The notes below the pieces were generated by a model. It was not told the origin of the DNA, searched no databases, and saw nothing but the letters and a program-made list of their open reading frames with translations. Made by a program: the position numbers and the translations under genes. A DNA stretch of 64,000 nucleotides, from assembly GCA_036345935.2 (NCBI GenBank), contig JADWOT020000003.1, forward strand, positions 19,486,509-19,550,508, given 5' to 3'. The stretch is from Taenia hydatigena (lineage: Eukaryota > Platyhelminthes > Cestoda > Cyclophyllidea > Taeniidae). Position 1 is the first letter of the stretch; each line of letters opens with the position of its first letter. Positions 10,638 through 21,765 of this stretch are shown one piece after another.

Positions 10638-13600
10638 AAGTTGGTTTGGGGCAAATGATAATGATGATGATGCCTGTGCTGATTGGGCTGATAGACGTAG
10701 AGGCTACTTAAAGCCCATTTTTGTGGGCTCCGCTAACACTATTAAGTTCTCTTGGGTTAGGTGCCTGCGACGGAAACGTCGGCTAGCCATGATCTTCATT
10801 GTTTTTATTTTATTATTTTTTTATGCATACAATAATACGACCGTGCTTGCTTTCAACACGCTTTCAGATGTGACATTATCACCTCAAAATCGCTATGCAA
10901 TTGTTGTTGATGCCGGCAGCAGCGGCAGCCGTCTGTTTGTTTACTGCATTCCATTTCGCAATAGTGGCGAAAATATCTTGCCCTCTATCACCTTATGTTT
11001 GGATGATCAAGGGGAACCTCTAACGAAAAAGGTCACCCCAGGACTTTCCTCCTTCGCTTCTGACCCCTCTTCTGCTCAACCGTATATCGCTAACTTACTT
11101 TCGTTTGCTGCGCGAAACATCCCAAAGAGATACCATGCCGTAACACCTGTATACATCCTTGCTACAGCTGGAATGCGTCTTCTAACCAGTCGGTAGGTCT
11201 CCGATCTCTGATCTCAGCGTTGGGCTTAGCCAGCAAGACGACATTTGGAGCACGGTTCGGAAGACGGTAAAAAGTGAATTTGCTTTCAAGTTTGATTATT
11301 CTTGGGCAAAAACTGTTTCCGGCTATTTCGAAGCCTTATTTGGATGGATAACTGTGAATTACCTACTTGGGAACTTTGTTGGTATGTGGCTGGGAGTTTT
11401 TTCTTTTGATCTTCAATTCCTTCTCTGCGTTTCGTTCATAAAATTCAAGTACATTCCGCTTATTTTGCTTAGTAACATCTGGTGCGCTTGGATTAAAAGC
11501 TTGCTACCATCGTTTCTTTACTGGTAGAGTGTTTTCGCCATTTACTTCACCTTTCGATGGACGTGTCAGATGAATGTGCTTAGGCTTTAAACTGGTTTTC
11601 CGCGTTGTTGAATTTGAAATGCTAGCCTTGTAACTGGTGCTCAAGTACGTAAAAACTTGTAGGGGTGTGTCTCATTTCATAAAAATTGAGTAAACACAAA
11701 AGAATATATCCGGTTTACGTAGATTTAATCGTGATGCTCTTTCCTGGCACCAGATCCTCCTCGTCAGACCGTGGGTATGCTTGACATGGGCGGGGCGAGC
11801 ATGCAAATCGCCTATGAGGTACCTCCTGAGATGCATCCGCCTAGGGATCTCATCCTCCCTTTCACCATTGGTAGCAAGCACACCTACAATGTCTACGTTA
11901 TGACCTTCCTCGGCTACGGCACCCATGCCACCAAAAGTCGGTAAGATTGATCTCCCCATCAAAGTTGTCGAAAATCTGCCATTCTCATTACGTCGAAATG
12001 TTCTCCCTCGATTTTTTATCTCCACGTATCTTTACCATAGTTAAGATCTGGTCGAGCGCAATGACCCTATTGGCCTCCTTGGCTTAATCTTTTTGAATCT
12101 TCCACTGCGGCAATAAAACTACTCTGTATGCTTTTTTTCAAATCTTTTGCAGAAAAGAGGAAGTCTACCTTTTAGGCATCATGAGCTTTCTTGTTTCATC
12201 TACAGCATCTCTAGTTCCGAACTTATTCTCTTCTGCTACATGAAGCTTGCCTCTAACATAAATCAAAAGCGCTGTTGTGACAAGGACCCATGCTTCGCAA
12301 AAGCCCTCAGGTTAATTTCATTGAGTTATTCTCGGCACACTGAGTCGTACTGGTTAGTTGTAAATTTAGAACACCTTAAGTGCGGTAGTGAACTTTGAGT
12401 TGAAAAATTATTGAGCCAATTCCAATGCTTAATTTAAGGTCCTTTTTTTCTTGTATTTTATTCATTTGTCAGATATAAGTCTTCCCTTCTGCACAATGCT
12501 ATTGAATACTCACAGTACTCAGGCCTCTTAAAATTGCGTTATCGACCTTCCACTGGCTACATCAAGCCACCAAAACTCGCCAATCTCACTCTCCAGTTGC
12601 ATTACACCACAAGCGGAGAAGAGAAGTTTATTTTTCTGGTGAGTGGTATGCATTGTCTTCTAGCCTCGCTGGCTTTCGTTGATGCCTGTTTTTCTCCTCT
12701 CGCATAGGACCCCTGCCTTCAACCCGGCCTGGAAGACACCTTAAATCCACGAGACTTGAGCCTCTCAAGGACTCTTTTAACCACGGGAAATTCTTCCCCC
12801 CATACGGTCACTTTCCTCGGTACTGGAGATCTCTCACTATGCATCACCTACCAGAAAGCTCTACTGCAGCGGCACAAGCCCTGTCGTCTGGACCCCTGCT
12901 CTATGAACGGCATCCACCAACCTCCAGTGGACTTTGAGGGCACTCAGTTCTACGCGATGTCGGAGTATTGGTATACCTCCTCCGACCTTGGCACTGGTCT
13001 CTCGAGGCCTTATAATTTTGACGCCTTCAATACCTCTGCTTCTGTGAGTTTCAATCGTTCGTTCCCTCTTGCAGGCTAATGTTAGTATTTGTATCATTTT
13101 TTACGTCCGTTGTCGAGGAAGCTCGATTTCGCCCCGATTTTTGGTTACCTGTAATAAGGAAATATATTTACCTTCGTGATGCGGTACATGTGCCTAATCA
13201 AGTCCCCGAGAAAATGACTGGTCTTTCATTTGGCAGTATGGTGATTTCTGCATCTAGTACAGAAACGTTCTGTGATTGCACTGCCTGTGCACAGTTTTAT
13301 CACGAGCTAATGCAATCTAGAATAACGTTCTGAATTACTTCACTTTGTTAGAAGTAATCTAGGAGTGAATTTCCCTTTAGCTATCCTAGTTCATAGTTTC
13401 TCTTTAAAATCGTCTCTATAGTTTGTTAACGGAATGAATTCTGCCGCTTTTCCCCACCCTTATTTAGCTTGATCTGACCGATCACTCCCACCTCGGATGA
13501 GCTCGTGCCATCCGGATCGAGTAATGAAATGACTGAACCATTAAACGTCATTAGTTGTTATTCCCAATTTTCCTTCAATTTCGAATAACAAATTCGGGCA

Positions 13601-16600
13601 CACTTTTCATTAATAAATGCGTTCAAAATTCTACCAGCTAACTATTCGTTTAAAGATTTCAATATGAATATTTCAGAGGTCAGGAGTTTCACCACCCTGG
13701 CTTTTACGATCAAGTGAGTTTTTATCCCCACAAAGGTTTTTACTTCGCTTTAGCTTGCAAGTTTGCCTTCGTTAGCATTCACGTCACAATCCCACCCACG
13801 TGTGGTATGTATCGCGGCGGTCAAGTGGTGGGGGAAATGCTAACGTCACGATCTGGAACAATTTGGTGCTACCATCCACTAGCATTCCAACACAACTCTT
13901 TTTTTGCTATTTTATTTCTCCATTTGCTTCCTCCTCTTCTCCGTGTCTCTCCCAGCCTAAGCCCTAGTATCACTGGCACCACGTGTTCCACACCTCGTAA
14001 ACAAGAGAAGGAAACACGACTTTGAGTAGTCATCTCAAAATTTTCTAGTTATTTGTCTTCGGAGTGGTGAAATCCAAACTGAAAGTCGCCATGCCTATCA
14101 CGTAAATTTCTGGGCTTCTCGCTTGAAAAGCGTCATTTGTTTAACATCGCTTGCAGGTTATTTGCGAGACGCCGTGGTACCAATCTCTTCTTGGCTATCG
14201 AGCGAAAAATGTCGAATCCTCCGCCATCTTGAATAAGCAGTAAGTTTTGGATTTTGTCATTTTCCGCCTAACAGTTTCATTAGCCACAAAATATCCACTG
14301 ACTCCTCAGTTGTAGATATTGTCGAATGACCCACAGCCACTCGAAGAGAGTCTCATGGCAAAAATGTCTCAAAGATGCTTGTAAAATTATTTTATGTCAA
14401 ACCTTGTCAGTCGGATAGCATCTGAGCCATGGTGACATGGTTTGATGCTAGTCCAACTTTGAACTTCTTGGGGTTGTCAAAACAGGAAGTAGCATCTAAA
14501 CACAACTACGGGCTTTGGGCAATAGTAAATCAACATTCTGTATGGACCTGATTTCTCGCTAACTCCTCTTTCTTCCTAGCCGTCTCTAAGCCTGATAGCG
14601 CCACGAGTTTAAGGGATGTCGATTTCCTTTGTTCTACTTTAGAATTTTTTCTCATACGGCTAACGACTTGTATCTACGTTCCACTAGCCACTCGTTACGT
14701 AAATCTATTTACCCGGTTTTTCCCCTGCTGGCGTTTTTTTCAAATGGTCTAACGGTATAATAATAGCAATTCCAAGCATTGCAGCTGCTTGGCCTCTAGT
14801 ACGGCATGGATCTACTTGCTTCCACTGTTCGTTACTTTCAAATATTCCCTCACCATCGAAATAGGCTAAAGCATGTGGGAGATCTGAAGTGAGATTCAGT
14901 CTACCATTCATTGACTATACCTTTATCCCATCAGACACTTCGTTAATGGTCCTCGATGTTTAGGCTGTCTTTTTAGTCCCAATATAAAAGTCGTATTCCG
15001 AGAAAAAGTTGCTGCTAACTTTTCGACCCAGCTACAAACCAATTCTGGAAATACGAACGAAAGCATAATTACGGAACAGCTATGAGCTAGGAATAGCCAA
15101 GGTAACATATTCCAAACATATGCCAATGAATCCCGCCCCCAACTTGTCATTGTCTTGGGTTATGGATTACGCAACAGGAGTACGATACTTAATTCCGCTT
15201 CTATTATATGGGCTTTTAGAATAGCCTACTTTTCTAGCAATGGTCTCTGTCTTGGGAGTAGGTGATTTTGCACTAAATTGTCTTCCTTTCTCTACTTAGG
15301 GCCGTTTGTTTCAAGGCTTCGTGGATCATTAACGTCTTGCACTCGGGTTTTGGATTTCCTCTAACCTACGCCAACCTCTATCCCATCGATAAGTTGTCAG
15401 GCATTGAGGTGCAATGGAGTCTGGGCGCCTTCATCTACTACGCGCAACTGTAAGCTCTCGCTTTTTCATAAGCTCAATTGAGTGCTTACCTGAGTCTAAC
15501 CCCTTGTCACTCGACTCACCAAGTTAGAACTCAAAGCTGCACTGTGAAGTGTTATTTATTCACCAATCCGTATGCGAGGGACGTCGTTTTCGGTCACCTT
15601 GCTTGTCGGTGTTCATCTGCGTCTATACCATGCGGCATGCTAACGACTTCATTTAAGGTCCGTGAATTCTACCTCTTCAAACTGGCTGTCATGTGTGATT
15701 CTTTTCACACTTGTATTCATGCTACTGAATGTCCTTTGGCCAAGTCAAGCTCCTCTTTCTCATTTCCTATCCCTCATCGACTGACTTTTGGAACGGCGAT
15801 TGGTTAGTGTGTTGCGGCATGGCAGCATCGGCTGACTACTAGCCCCCATCCCATGTGCACATTCACACATGCACGTGTTTGTGGGCAACGCCCAGCACCT
15901 CACTCGCATAAACAAGTGTCCTTATGTTCTTTTTACTTGATCTTAGTCACAATGGAGGAAGGGATTAAGGCGGTGCAGGTGATGTCGGTTTGTTGAGTTA
16001 TTGCAATACCAGCGTGTAGTAAACATTAGATACCTTCTTCGACTCATGATGCTTAAGCTGTTAATCAGCTCTCTTTATCTAGATTTTGAGTGCTCTTCAT
16101 GGAATTGGTGGCGGTACTCTTTTGTCGACCTGCCACTTATATTGCCCTCGTCGTTTGCTTATATACTTCCCTCCTCTGTCCTCCGGTTTGGTGATTCGGT
16201 ACGAAGTGAACATCGTTTCCTAGCTGTTGCATTTAATAACTCCTCCCACGCCTGTGGTGCCACGTTTAGAGTAAATCGCACCCCTAAATCTGTGTATTCT
16301 GCACTTCTTTTGGCTTTGGTTTAGATCTGATCGCATTTGACTGCTTTTCATCCGTAATTAACATCAATTTTCCGCTTCTTGAAATGCTGGAGTCGGGAAT
16401 GCTTACTGCAGTGCTAGGTAATCAATCGATGGCACATATTTAATTGTGATTCCTTGTAGACCTGAGTTCGAGCTTCTGCTCTCCGAAGAGCCCAATGATC
16501 CGGTGGTGCGCTTTACGCGCCGTCAGACCGCTGCGTTCTTGCTCCTCCTTTTCATCTTCGTGTGTCTTTCAATCTTCGCCTACTACACCTACTGTCGAAA

Positions 16601-16904
16601 ACAGCGCCAACGATTTGACTTTGTTGAAGGCCGCAGCGCGCCTTGCTGCACCGCTCCCCTCCTTCTGCCCTTCAAGCGGCTTTGGCGCTCGCCGAAGCTG
16701 GTCAACAACGGCGTTGTCCTCAGGGGTGTTGGAAATGGTGGCGGTGTTGGTGGAGGAGGCAGACGAGTCCCCTCCGGCAATTACCACTACTTTAAGATCT
16801 CCTCCCCCAGTCTACATGTGAACTTCCGTCCTTCTAACTCCCTACCCTCATTTGAAAACTTCCAGGACAGCAAGGCCGATCCCCCAGTAAACAGTACTGT
16901 TTGA
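10638..16904 (+). CDS. ENTPD4: Ectonucleoside triphosphate diphosphohydrolase, ENTPD4/7 type (Golgi/lysosomal apyrase)
   Basis: Hydrolyses nucleoside di- and triphosphates; the ENTPD4/7 branch works inside Golgi or lysosome-like compartments. Exons: up to 11192, 11230-11381, 11754-11940, 12473-12638, 12708-13043, 13684-13713, 14157-14239, 15300-15449 and 16460-16904. From the first in-frame ATG (10789) they join in frame to 650 residues. Apyrase regions are visible: DAGSSGSR (ACR1), ILATAGMR (ACR2), GWITVNYLLG (ACR3), LDMGGASMQIAYEV (ACR4), and VLHSGFGFPLTY (ACR5 area). There is an N-terminal membrane segment (MIFIVFILLFF) and a C-terminal one (AAFLLLLFIFVCLSIFAYY), followed by a Gly-rich cytosolic tail. 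The frame stays open upstream to an acceptor near 10637, with DNDDDACADWADRRR before the membrane segment, so a further 5' exon is likely. ENTPD4 versus ENTPD7 cannot be separated by eye. Confidence 0.92.
13684..13713 (+). other. ENTPD4: 30-nt micro-exon of the NTPDase gene
   Basis: Encodes EFHHPGFYDQ between the acceptor aggtcag and the donor gtgagt, phase 0 on both sides. It lies between exons 12708-13043 and 14157-14239, in a region where vertebrate ENTPD4 aligns only loosely. Skipping it would keep frame. Confidence 0.65.
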
Positions 16905-18085
16905 AAGAATGCATACCTGTCGCCTACATGTGCGTTTACTCCTCAATCTTTGGGACGCGGTGCGCCTGCATCGTTTTTTTTTGACATTTGGTGTTAGTTA
17001 ATTATTACTCAACCCCTTCATGTGTAAAAACTGATATACTTGGAGCAAATGAAACAACTAGTTAGAATGTAGGATTGCCTGTGTGATATGTTAACTTTAG
17101 ATTCCACTCCGGTTTTGTTCATTGTCAGTTTTCATTGCTAATGAGCATAACAAAACTGATTAAATACAGTTTAAAAGGAGGCATTTGTCACCCCACAATT
17201 CTGGTGTTGGGCATGTTGTATGCGACACCTCACGCGTCTATTGTTTTATGGCCGTAGTGGGAAGTCGTATGGTGTGTTGCAACTGTTCTATCATTACAAT
17301 GGAGAAATTTGGGAAGAGGGTGAGCCGATGTTAATGCTATTTCTTAACTACGTTGAGGTTATTCAGGTCAAACTATCCAATTAAACTAACATAAGTTTTC
17401 TTCAGGGATTGTAGGCACTAATGACTAAGACTTTCGTCTTTGCGTTGTTGATTGTCCCAACCCTTGCAGAAGTACCAATGTAATGGTCGGAAGCTGATTT
17501 CATTTTCACTTACAACTTCACCCTTCAAGAGCACCTTAGACTTTGTCAGCGCATTGCTTACCCATAGTCTTCAGGCTTCCAATTAAGTTCATTTAAGGTA
17601 TGCCTAAAGATGGAGGAATTAATTTGCGAGAATTGAATAGTTGCTGACATCTGTACACTGATCTGCGTGACTTATGGTTTCGATCATTCAGGAATCCCGT
17701 GTGGTTATCAATACTTCCCCTCTAAAGTACTCTAACTAAGACGTTTTTGGTTTTAGGTGGAATAATCTGTCAAGTTTGATTCCACTTTAAAAGCAATCTT
17801 ACCGAAACGATTTGAATTAGTGCACTTGTACATTTTTCCGATGTAAATGATAGGGTAGTGATTTGATAGTTTGTTTGACCTTGCATTCTACTGTATGAGG
17901 AACTAGGTTTTTACATATTGTGCTTTTACTAGACAGCATGGTTTTCGGGGCATGTCGGTGGCCTCTCAGTCCGTCCGTATGTTTTTGTAGCCTTCCGACA
18001 CTGCTCTGGAGACGAAGGAAGACACGATACTCTGGTGGGATGTCTTGTCGACGTACCGAAGAGATTTTAGTCACTGACATGGTAT
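16905..18085. other. Intergenic region after the NTPDase gene, no gene seen
   Basis: AT-rich, with only short open frames and no recognised domain. It should contain the ENTPD 3' untranslated region. Confidence 0.4.
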
Positions 18086-18271
18086 TGTAATACTTTGTTT
18101 GTTTGAACTACTAGTTTCGGTCCGGGTGACAAAGGTGGCCGTATTGCCCTAGCTACGTAGGCTGGGCTCCGGGACACGCCAGCAGCTCATTTTCATATAT
18201 ATATATATATATATATAATTCCACCCTAGTATTCTGCCTTCTTTTGCCTCAAGGGAGCCTCGAGACGCTAA
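18086..18271 (+). mobile_element. Diverged solo TRIM LTR with an expanded (AT)n tract
   Basis: Starts TGTAATACTTTG and ends GAGACGCTA, matching the solo LTR at 5559 with many substitutions. The TATA-like core is expanded to about 22 bp of pure AT (about 18196-18217). The possible target duplication GGTAT/AGTAT is imperfect. Confidence 0.78.
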
Positions 18272-18276
18272 AGTAT

Positions 18277-19225
18277 AGACGTTAGGTCACCTGGTAGAGA
18301 TACATTGAAGAAGCTCTAGGTGGCCCGTTACCAAAACAGAGGGTTAAGCAAACATTAAAAATACTGCACACTCTCTCATCTTTAAACTTTGGCCTCGGAG
18401 ATCTCCTTGACCCAACTCCTCAAACGGCCATCACGGCATAATCGTGCTTTCCAAAAACAGCCACGGGCTAGCCGTACTAGTCATCGAATTCCCATGCAAT
18501 TAATAAGCTACTTGACCGCAATGTCACTGATCCTTCTCAGCGATTCTGTTGGATCTGTTGCCTTAGTCTGTATGAACGCTGTATTGGGGTAACGAGGGGA
18601 TGTGATAGCCATCACACATGCCCATTCCTAGTCATGAAGGCACTGGCCTAAAAGCAATGCCATTAAGTAAAGGTCAAAGATCACCATGGTTTCTTTGAGA
18701 GACGTTTTTGTCTACTCGTCTATCCGGGTTCTTTAGAAAAAGTGGAGGAGCTAGACAGCATCGCGTTTTGACATATTTGATGCTTTTATGCAGATGTAAA
18801 AGGTAGGTGCATAACAAAACTTTTCATGCAGTTCATAGTCAGTGTTGCTCTCGTTGTTGATGGCTCTCCTAGAGACTAAGGAACTGGGGTAGACACCAAA
18901 ATAGGCGAAATCTCCAGCCTTCTTTTTGGAATCGCCACCGATTTCTTTATCCGCAGCATGTGCACTTCCTCCACCACGGCGATTTCCATCACTCAGTAGA
19001 AGGAGACAGGAAGGTTGTGCTTTGAGGCATGGTTTGCTTCCTGCTGTCACCAATATAGCACCCCAAAACTTCGCTTAAGATCAAAGCAAACATAATGCTC
19101 GGGTAGAATAAGTATTGCCGAAGCGCATTACAAATAGACGACTGGCAACAGCTGGAGGAACAATGCCCTTGCCCCTACGTGGTCCATTACCAAAACCAGG
19201 AGATAAATGAACAATTATATCATTA
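18277..19225 (-). mobile_element. Degenerate TRIM relic
   Basis: The stretch from about 18370 to 19035 aligns, with many changes, to the internal region of the complete TRIM (for example cactgatccttctcagc against cagtgatccctcttgac). At about 19037-19120 it reads gctgtcaccaatatagcacc and then an LTR-like sequence, equal to the primer site plus 5' LTR start of the complete copy. The phrase ttaccaaaac-gagg occurs near both ends (about 18338 and 19178), consistent with two old LTRs. Boundaries are approximate. Confidence 0.65.
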
Positions 19226-19597
19226 CAATGCTTAGTCCCCTCCCATTCTTGCGAATTCAGAAAAGAGCTGGAACGCCACAATGCGACTGTTAATTGAGCA
19301 ACACGCAAAGCAAAGACAACTTGAATCGCTTTTGTTATAAGTCCCATAGTCTATCGCAAGCTTACAAAATTACATATTTCTTATCCTCAAACACGTTAGT
19401 GACAGATGTAGACCCAATCCACTTCAACCTACATTTTACTGCCACACTATGTTACTTAAAAAATATTACGTGCTTTAGGTGTTTGGATTATTGCTTAGAG
19501 TATTTTATATAGTTTACTATCTTTGTTAATTGCGATCATTGGTATTCACTGGCCGCCCGCCGTATCAAGCATTCCGTTTCGCGCTGGTGTTACGCGG

Positions 19598-20556
19598 ATG
19601 AATCTGGTGGGTTTTGCTTTTCATATTTTTGCTGTTTTTACATCAAGCGGTATTGTACTGTTGGTGCTTATTTGTTAGCAGACGTGTCATTCTCCTTACT
19701 TTTTTGCATCCGTTTGCGCTTCACTTTCTTGCATTTGTTGTTGTTTCGCAGACTATGTGCGGCCTCCTTACATACCCAACGATATCCTCCCGTATAAATG
19801 CGTTTTGAAAATCTGATGCCGTAATTCCCTTTTAATTTGCAGGGCCACGGCTTACTAGGAAGGCACTTTGTTCGGGAATCAGAGACAACTGATCGTACAA
19901 ATAATGCCTTAGATAAGGTAACAAACTCGAATTCCTCGCTAAGTGGTACAGAAGCCCGTAATTTTTACCTCAGCTTATTTGATGAAAAGGAGGCACAACT
20001 GGATGCTCAGAACGCTTTCCCTCAGTTAGAGCCTTCGTGTTCATCCAATTGTGATTCCAACTCTCGGTCACATTTATCTTCTCTCCATCATCAGTTCGCT
20101 GTTCTGTCCAAGGAACCAATTCGTCCCTCTTCATTACTCATCCCTCCATCTAATCTGGGATACAAAATGCTTCGACGCCTAGGCTGGATTGATTTCGCCG
20201 ATATGGATATCTCCGTCAGTTCTCTTGATGAGGGGGTAGTTGGTGCTGGTGGACTGGGTCGGCAAGGTCAGGGACGTCGTTTTCCTATAGCGACGGTTCT
20301 CAAAAGCGACAGATTAGGATTCGGCGCAACTACAAAGAATCGCCCACGAATGACACATTTCGCGCCAAACGACATAAAGGCTGTCGACATTGAACCCCTT
20401 TCGTTGCAAAAAAGCTTGCCCTTGCGTCTGGATAAACGACTACGGGCGAAACGCATCAAAGCGGAAAAATTGAAGGAGGTTCGATTTCGACAAGAATTTT
20501 ACCTCGATGATGATCAATTAAAGGCGCTCTACGGGGAACTCAGGTGCCCTTTTTAG
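19598..20556 (+). CDS. GPANK1: GPANK1-like G-patch protein lacking ankyrin repeats
   Basis: G-patch proteins usually activate DEAH-box RNA helicases; the exact job of GPANK1 is little known. The main exon is 19843-20556, after the acceptor atttgcag. A short first exon 19598-19606 (Met-Asn-Leu then gtgggt) would give 240 residues; trans-splicing directly to 19843 is an alternative, as flatworm spliced leaders can supply an AUG. An N-terminal segment LSGTEARNFYLSLFDE matches the start of vertebrate GPANK1 (GAAARAFYEAL). The C-terminal half matches its G-patch and tail: SNLGYKMLRRLGW, GGLGRQGQGRRFPIATVLK, RLGFGA, RMTHFAPNDIKAV. The ankyrin repeats between these two parts in vertebrates are missing, and the G-patch carries an insertion of about 20 residues after GYKMLRRLGW. 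Confidence 0.8.
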
Positions 20557-20739
20557 CGTGTAGATAATCCGCGATATATGTACATGACCTATTTTTCACA
20601 AGCATTTTTTTATTTGGAAACGTGCTATTTCGTAATCCATTTTCGATTTTGGTGATGATTAGTGTGTCATTTATAAGCTGATTATTTTAGGCATCGAGGG
20701 AACGGTTAAGTGCTTTCACTTTTAATTGTACGCTCTTAA

Positions 20740-21110
20740 AGTGCACCTTGCGCTAGAGGTTGCAGCCCTGATGCACAGAAAATTTGAGGTCGACGTGCGT
20801 TCGGATTTGGCTAGGTTCAGCTTGGGGACAGCTCTACCTCCAAAGATCGCACGTCTGGTGTTCCATTCGTTTACTTTGGTGGGGAGCATATTAGTGTCCG
20901 GTCTCCGCTTGTGTGTACTTAATCGACGAGGAGGTCTGCTACCTGGCCGACGCTGGTTTGTGTGTGTTCCCACCTGGATGGGCGTTTTGATTGTAACCTG
21001 GTGGGTGCGCTCTACGAAAGTGTTCCGCAGCAATTCTGCCATTGGATGGACTTTGAAGTGATCTTTTCGCAAGACGCTTGTAGTCTGAAGGGTTGGGTTT
21101 TAGTTGTTCT
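20740..21110 (+). pseudogene. Possible TSEN54-like relic in three reading frames
   Basis: Three blocks in three frames resemble, in order, the N-terminal part of the tRNA-splicing endonuclease subunit TSEN54. The first, about 20741-20840, holds ALEVAALMHRKFEV and DLARFSLGTA. The second, 20901-20985, holds VYLIDEEVCYLADAGLCVF, like the TSEN54 EEALYLLECGSIHLF region. The third, about 20986-21120, holds ALYESVPQQFCHWMDF and LKGWVLVVLARF. The second and third blocks meet without room for an intron, so frameshifts (or assembly errors) are implied. Similarity is judged by eye and is weak; it could be chance or a real gene with unusual splicing. Confidence 0.25.
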
Positions 21111-21120
21111 GGCGCGATTT

Positions 21121-21765
21121 CGGGACACAGGGGAAGCCCACACATCCGAATTAACAGGTGTAGGTCATTGGACAAAGGTCAGAAGATGAGCTCTCAATTT
21201 TACTACTTGGATGGAATCCTAGTAAGATCTACATTTGAATGAGGTCGGGTTTGTAGTTTTAGTCATGCATTCCCAAAGTTCGTCAAAGGCTATAAAACCT
21301 CACCAGGATTGGAATCCACTTCAACCAAAGTGTTTAATAACTGTAGAAAAGTAAATTAGCAAAGGAGATTCCCTAAATGTAGTTTTCTTAAAAGCTTACA
21401 TCTAGCTTTAATGACTAAATTCCAATTGGGACGAGGACTTTTCTGTATTCGTCGAATAAGTTTAAAGAGATGTAGAAAAACAATCTGCTAAGTACTTATT
21501 ATTGCTGCTATTACCGCTATCGTTGAGATCCATCGACTAATGTTTTCGTCAGTCTGTAAAAATGTTAAAATACGCATTTCGCTTTGTTTGCTAATAAAAA
21601 ATTTGATAACAATTTAATTTGTTAAATTGGGAAACACAGTTTTTTGCTTTGAGCAATCGTTTTGGTGTTATTGTTTAACATGTCATTTGAAGGTCATTTC
21701 TTCGCTTCACGAATTCGAGGTGGACTTTGTAAATTTTTGGGAAGCGCGACATTTTTGCTATAATC
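21121..21765. other. Spacer upstream of RCOR, no gene seen
   Basis: AT-rich DNA without a recognised gene; AATAAA-like signals lie near 21593. It probably contains the RCOR promoter and 5' untranslated sequence. Confidence 0.4.
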
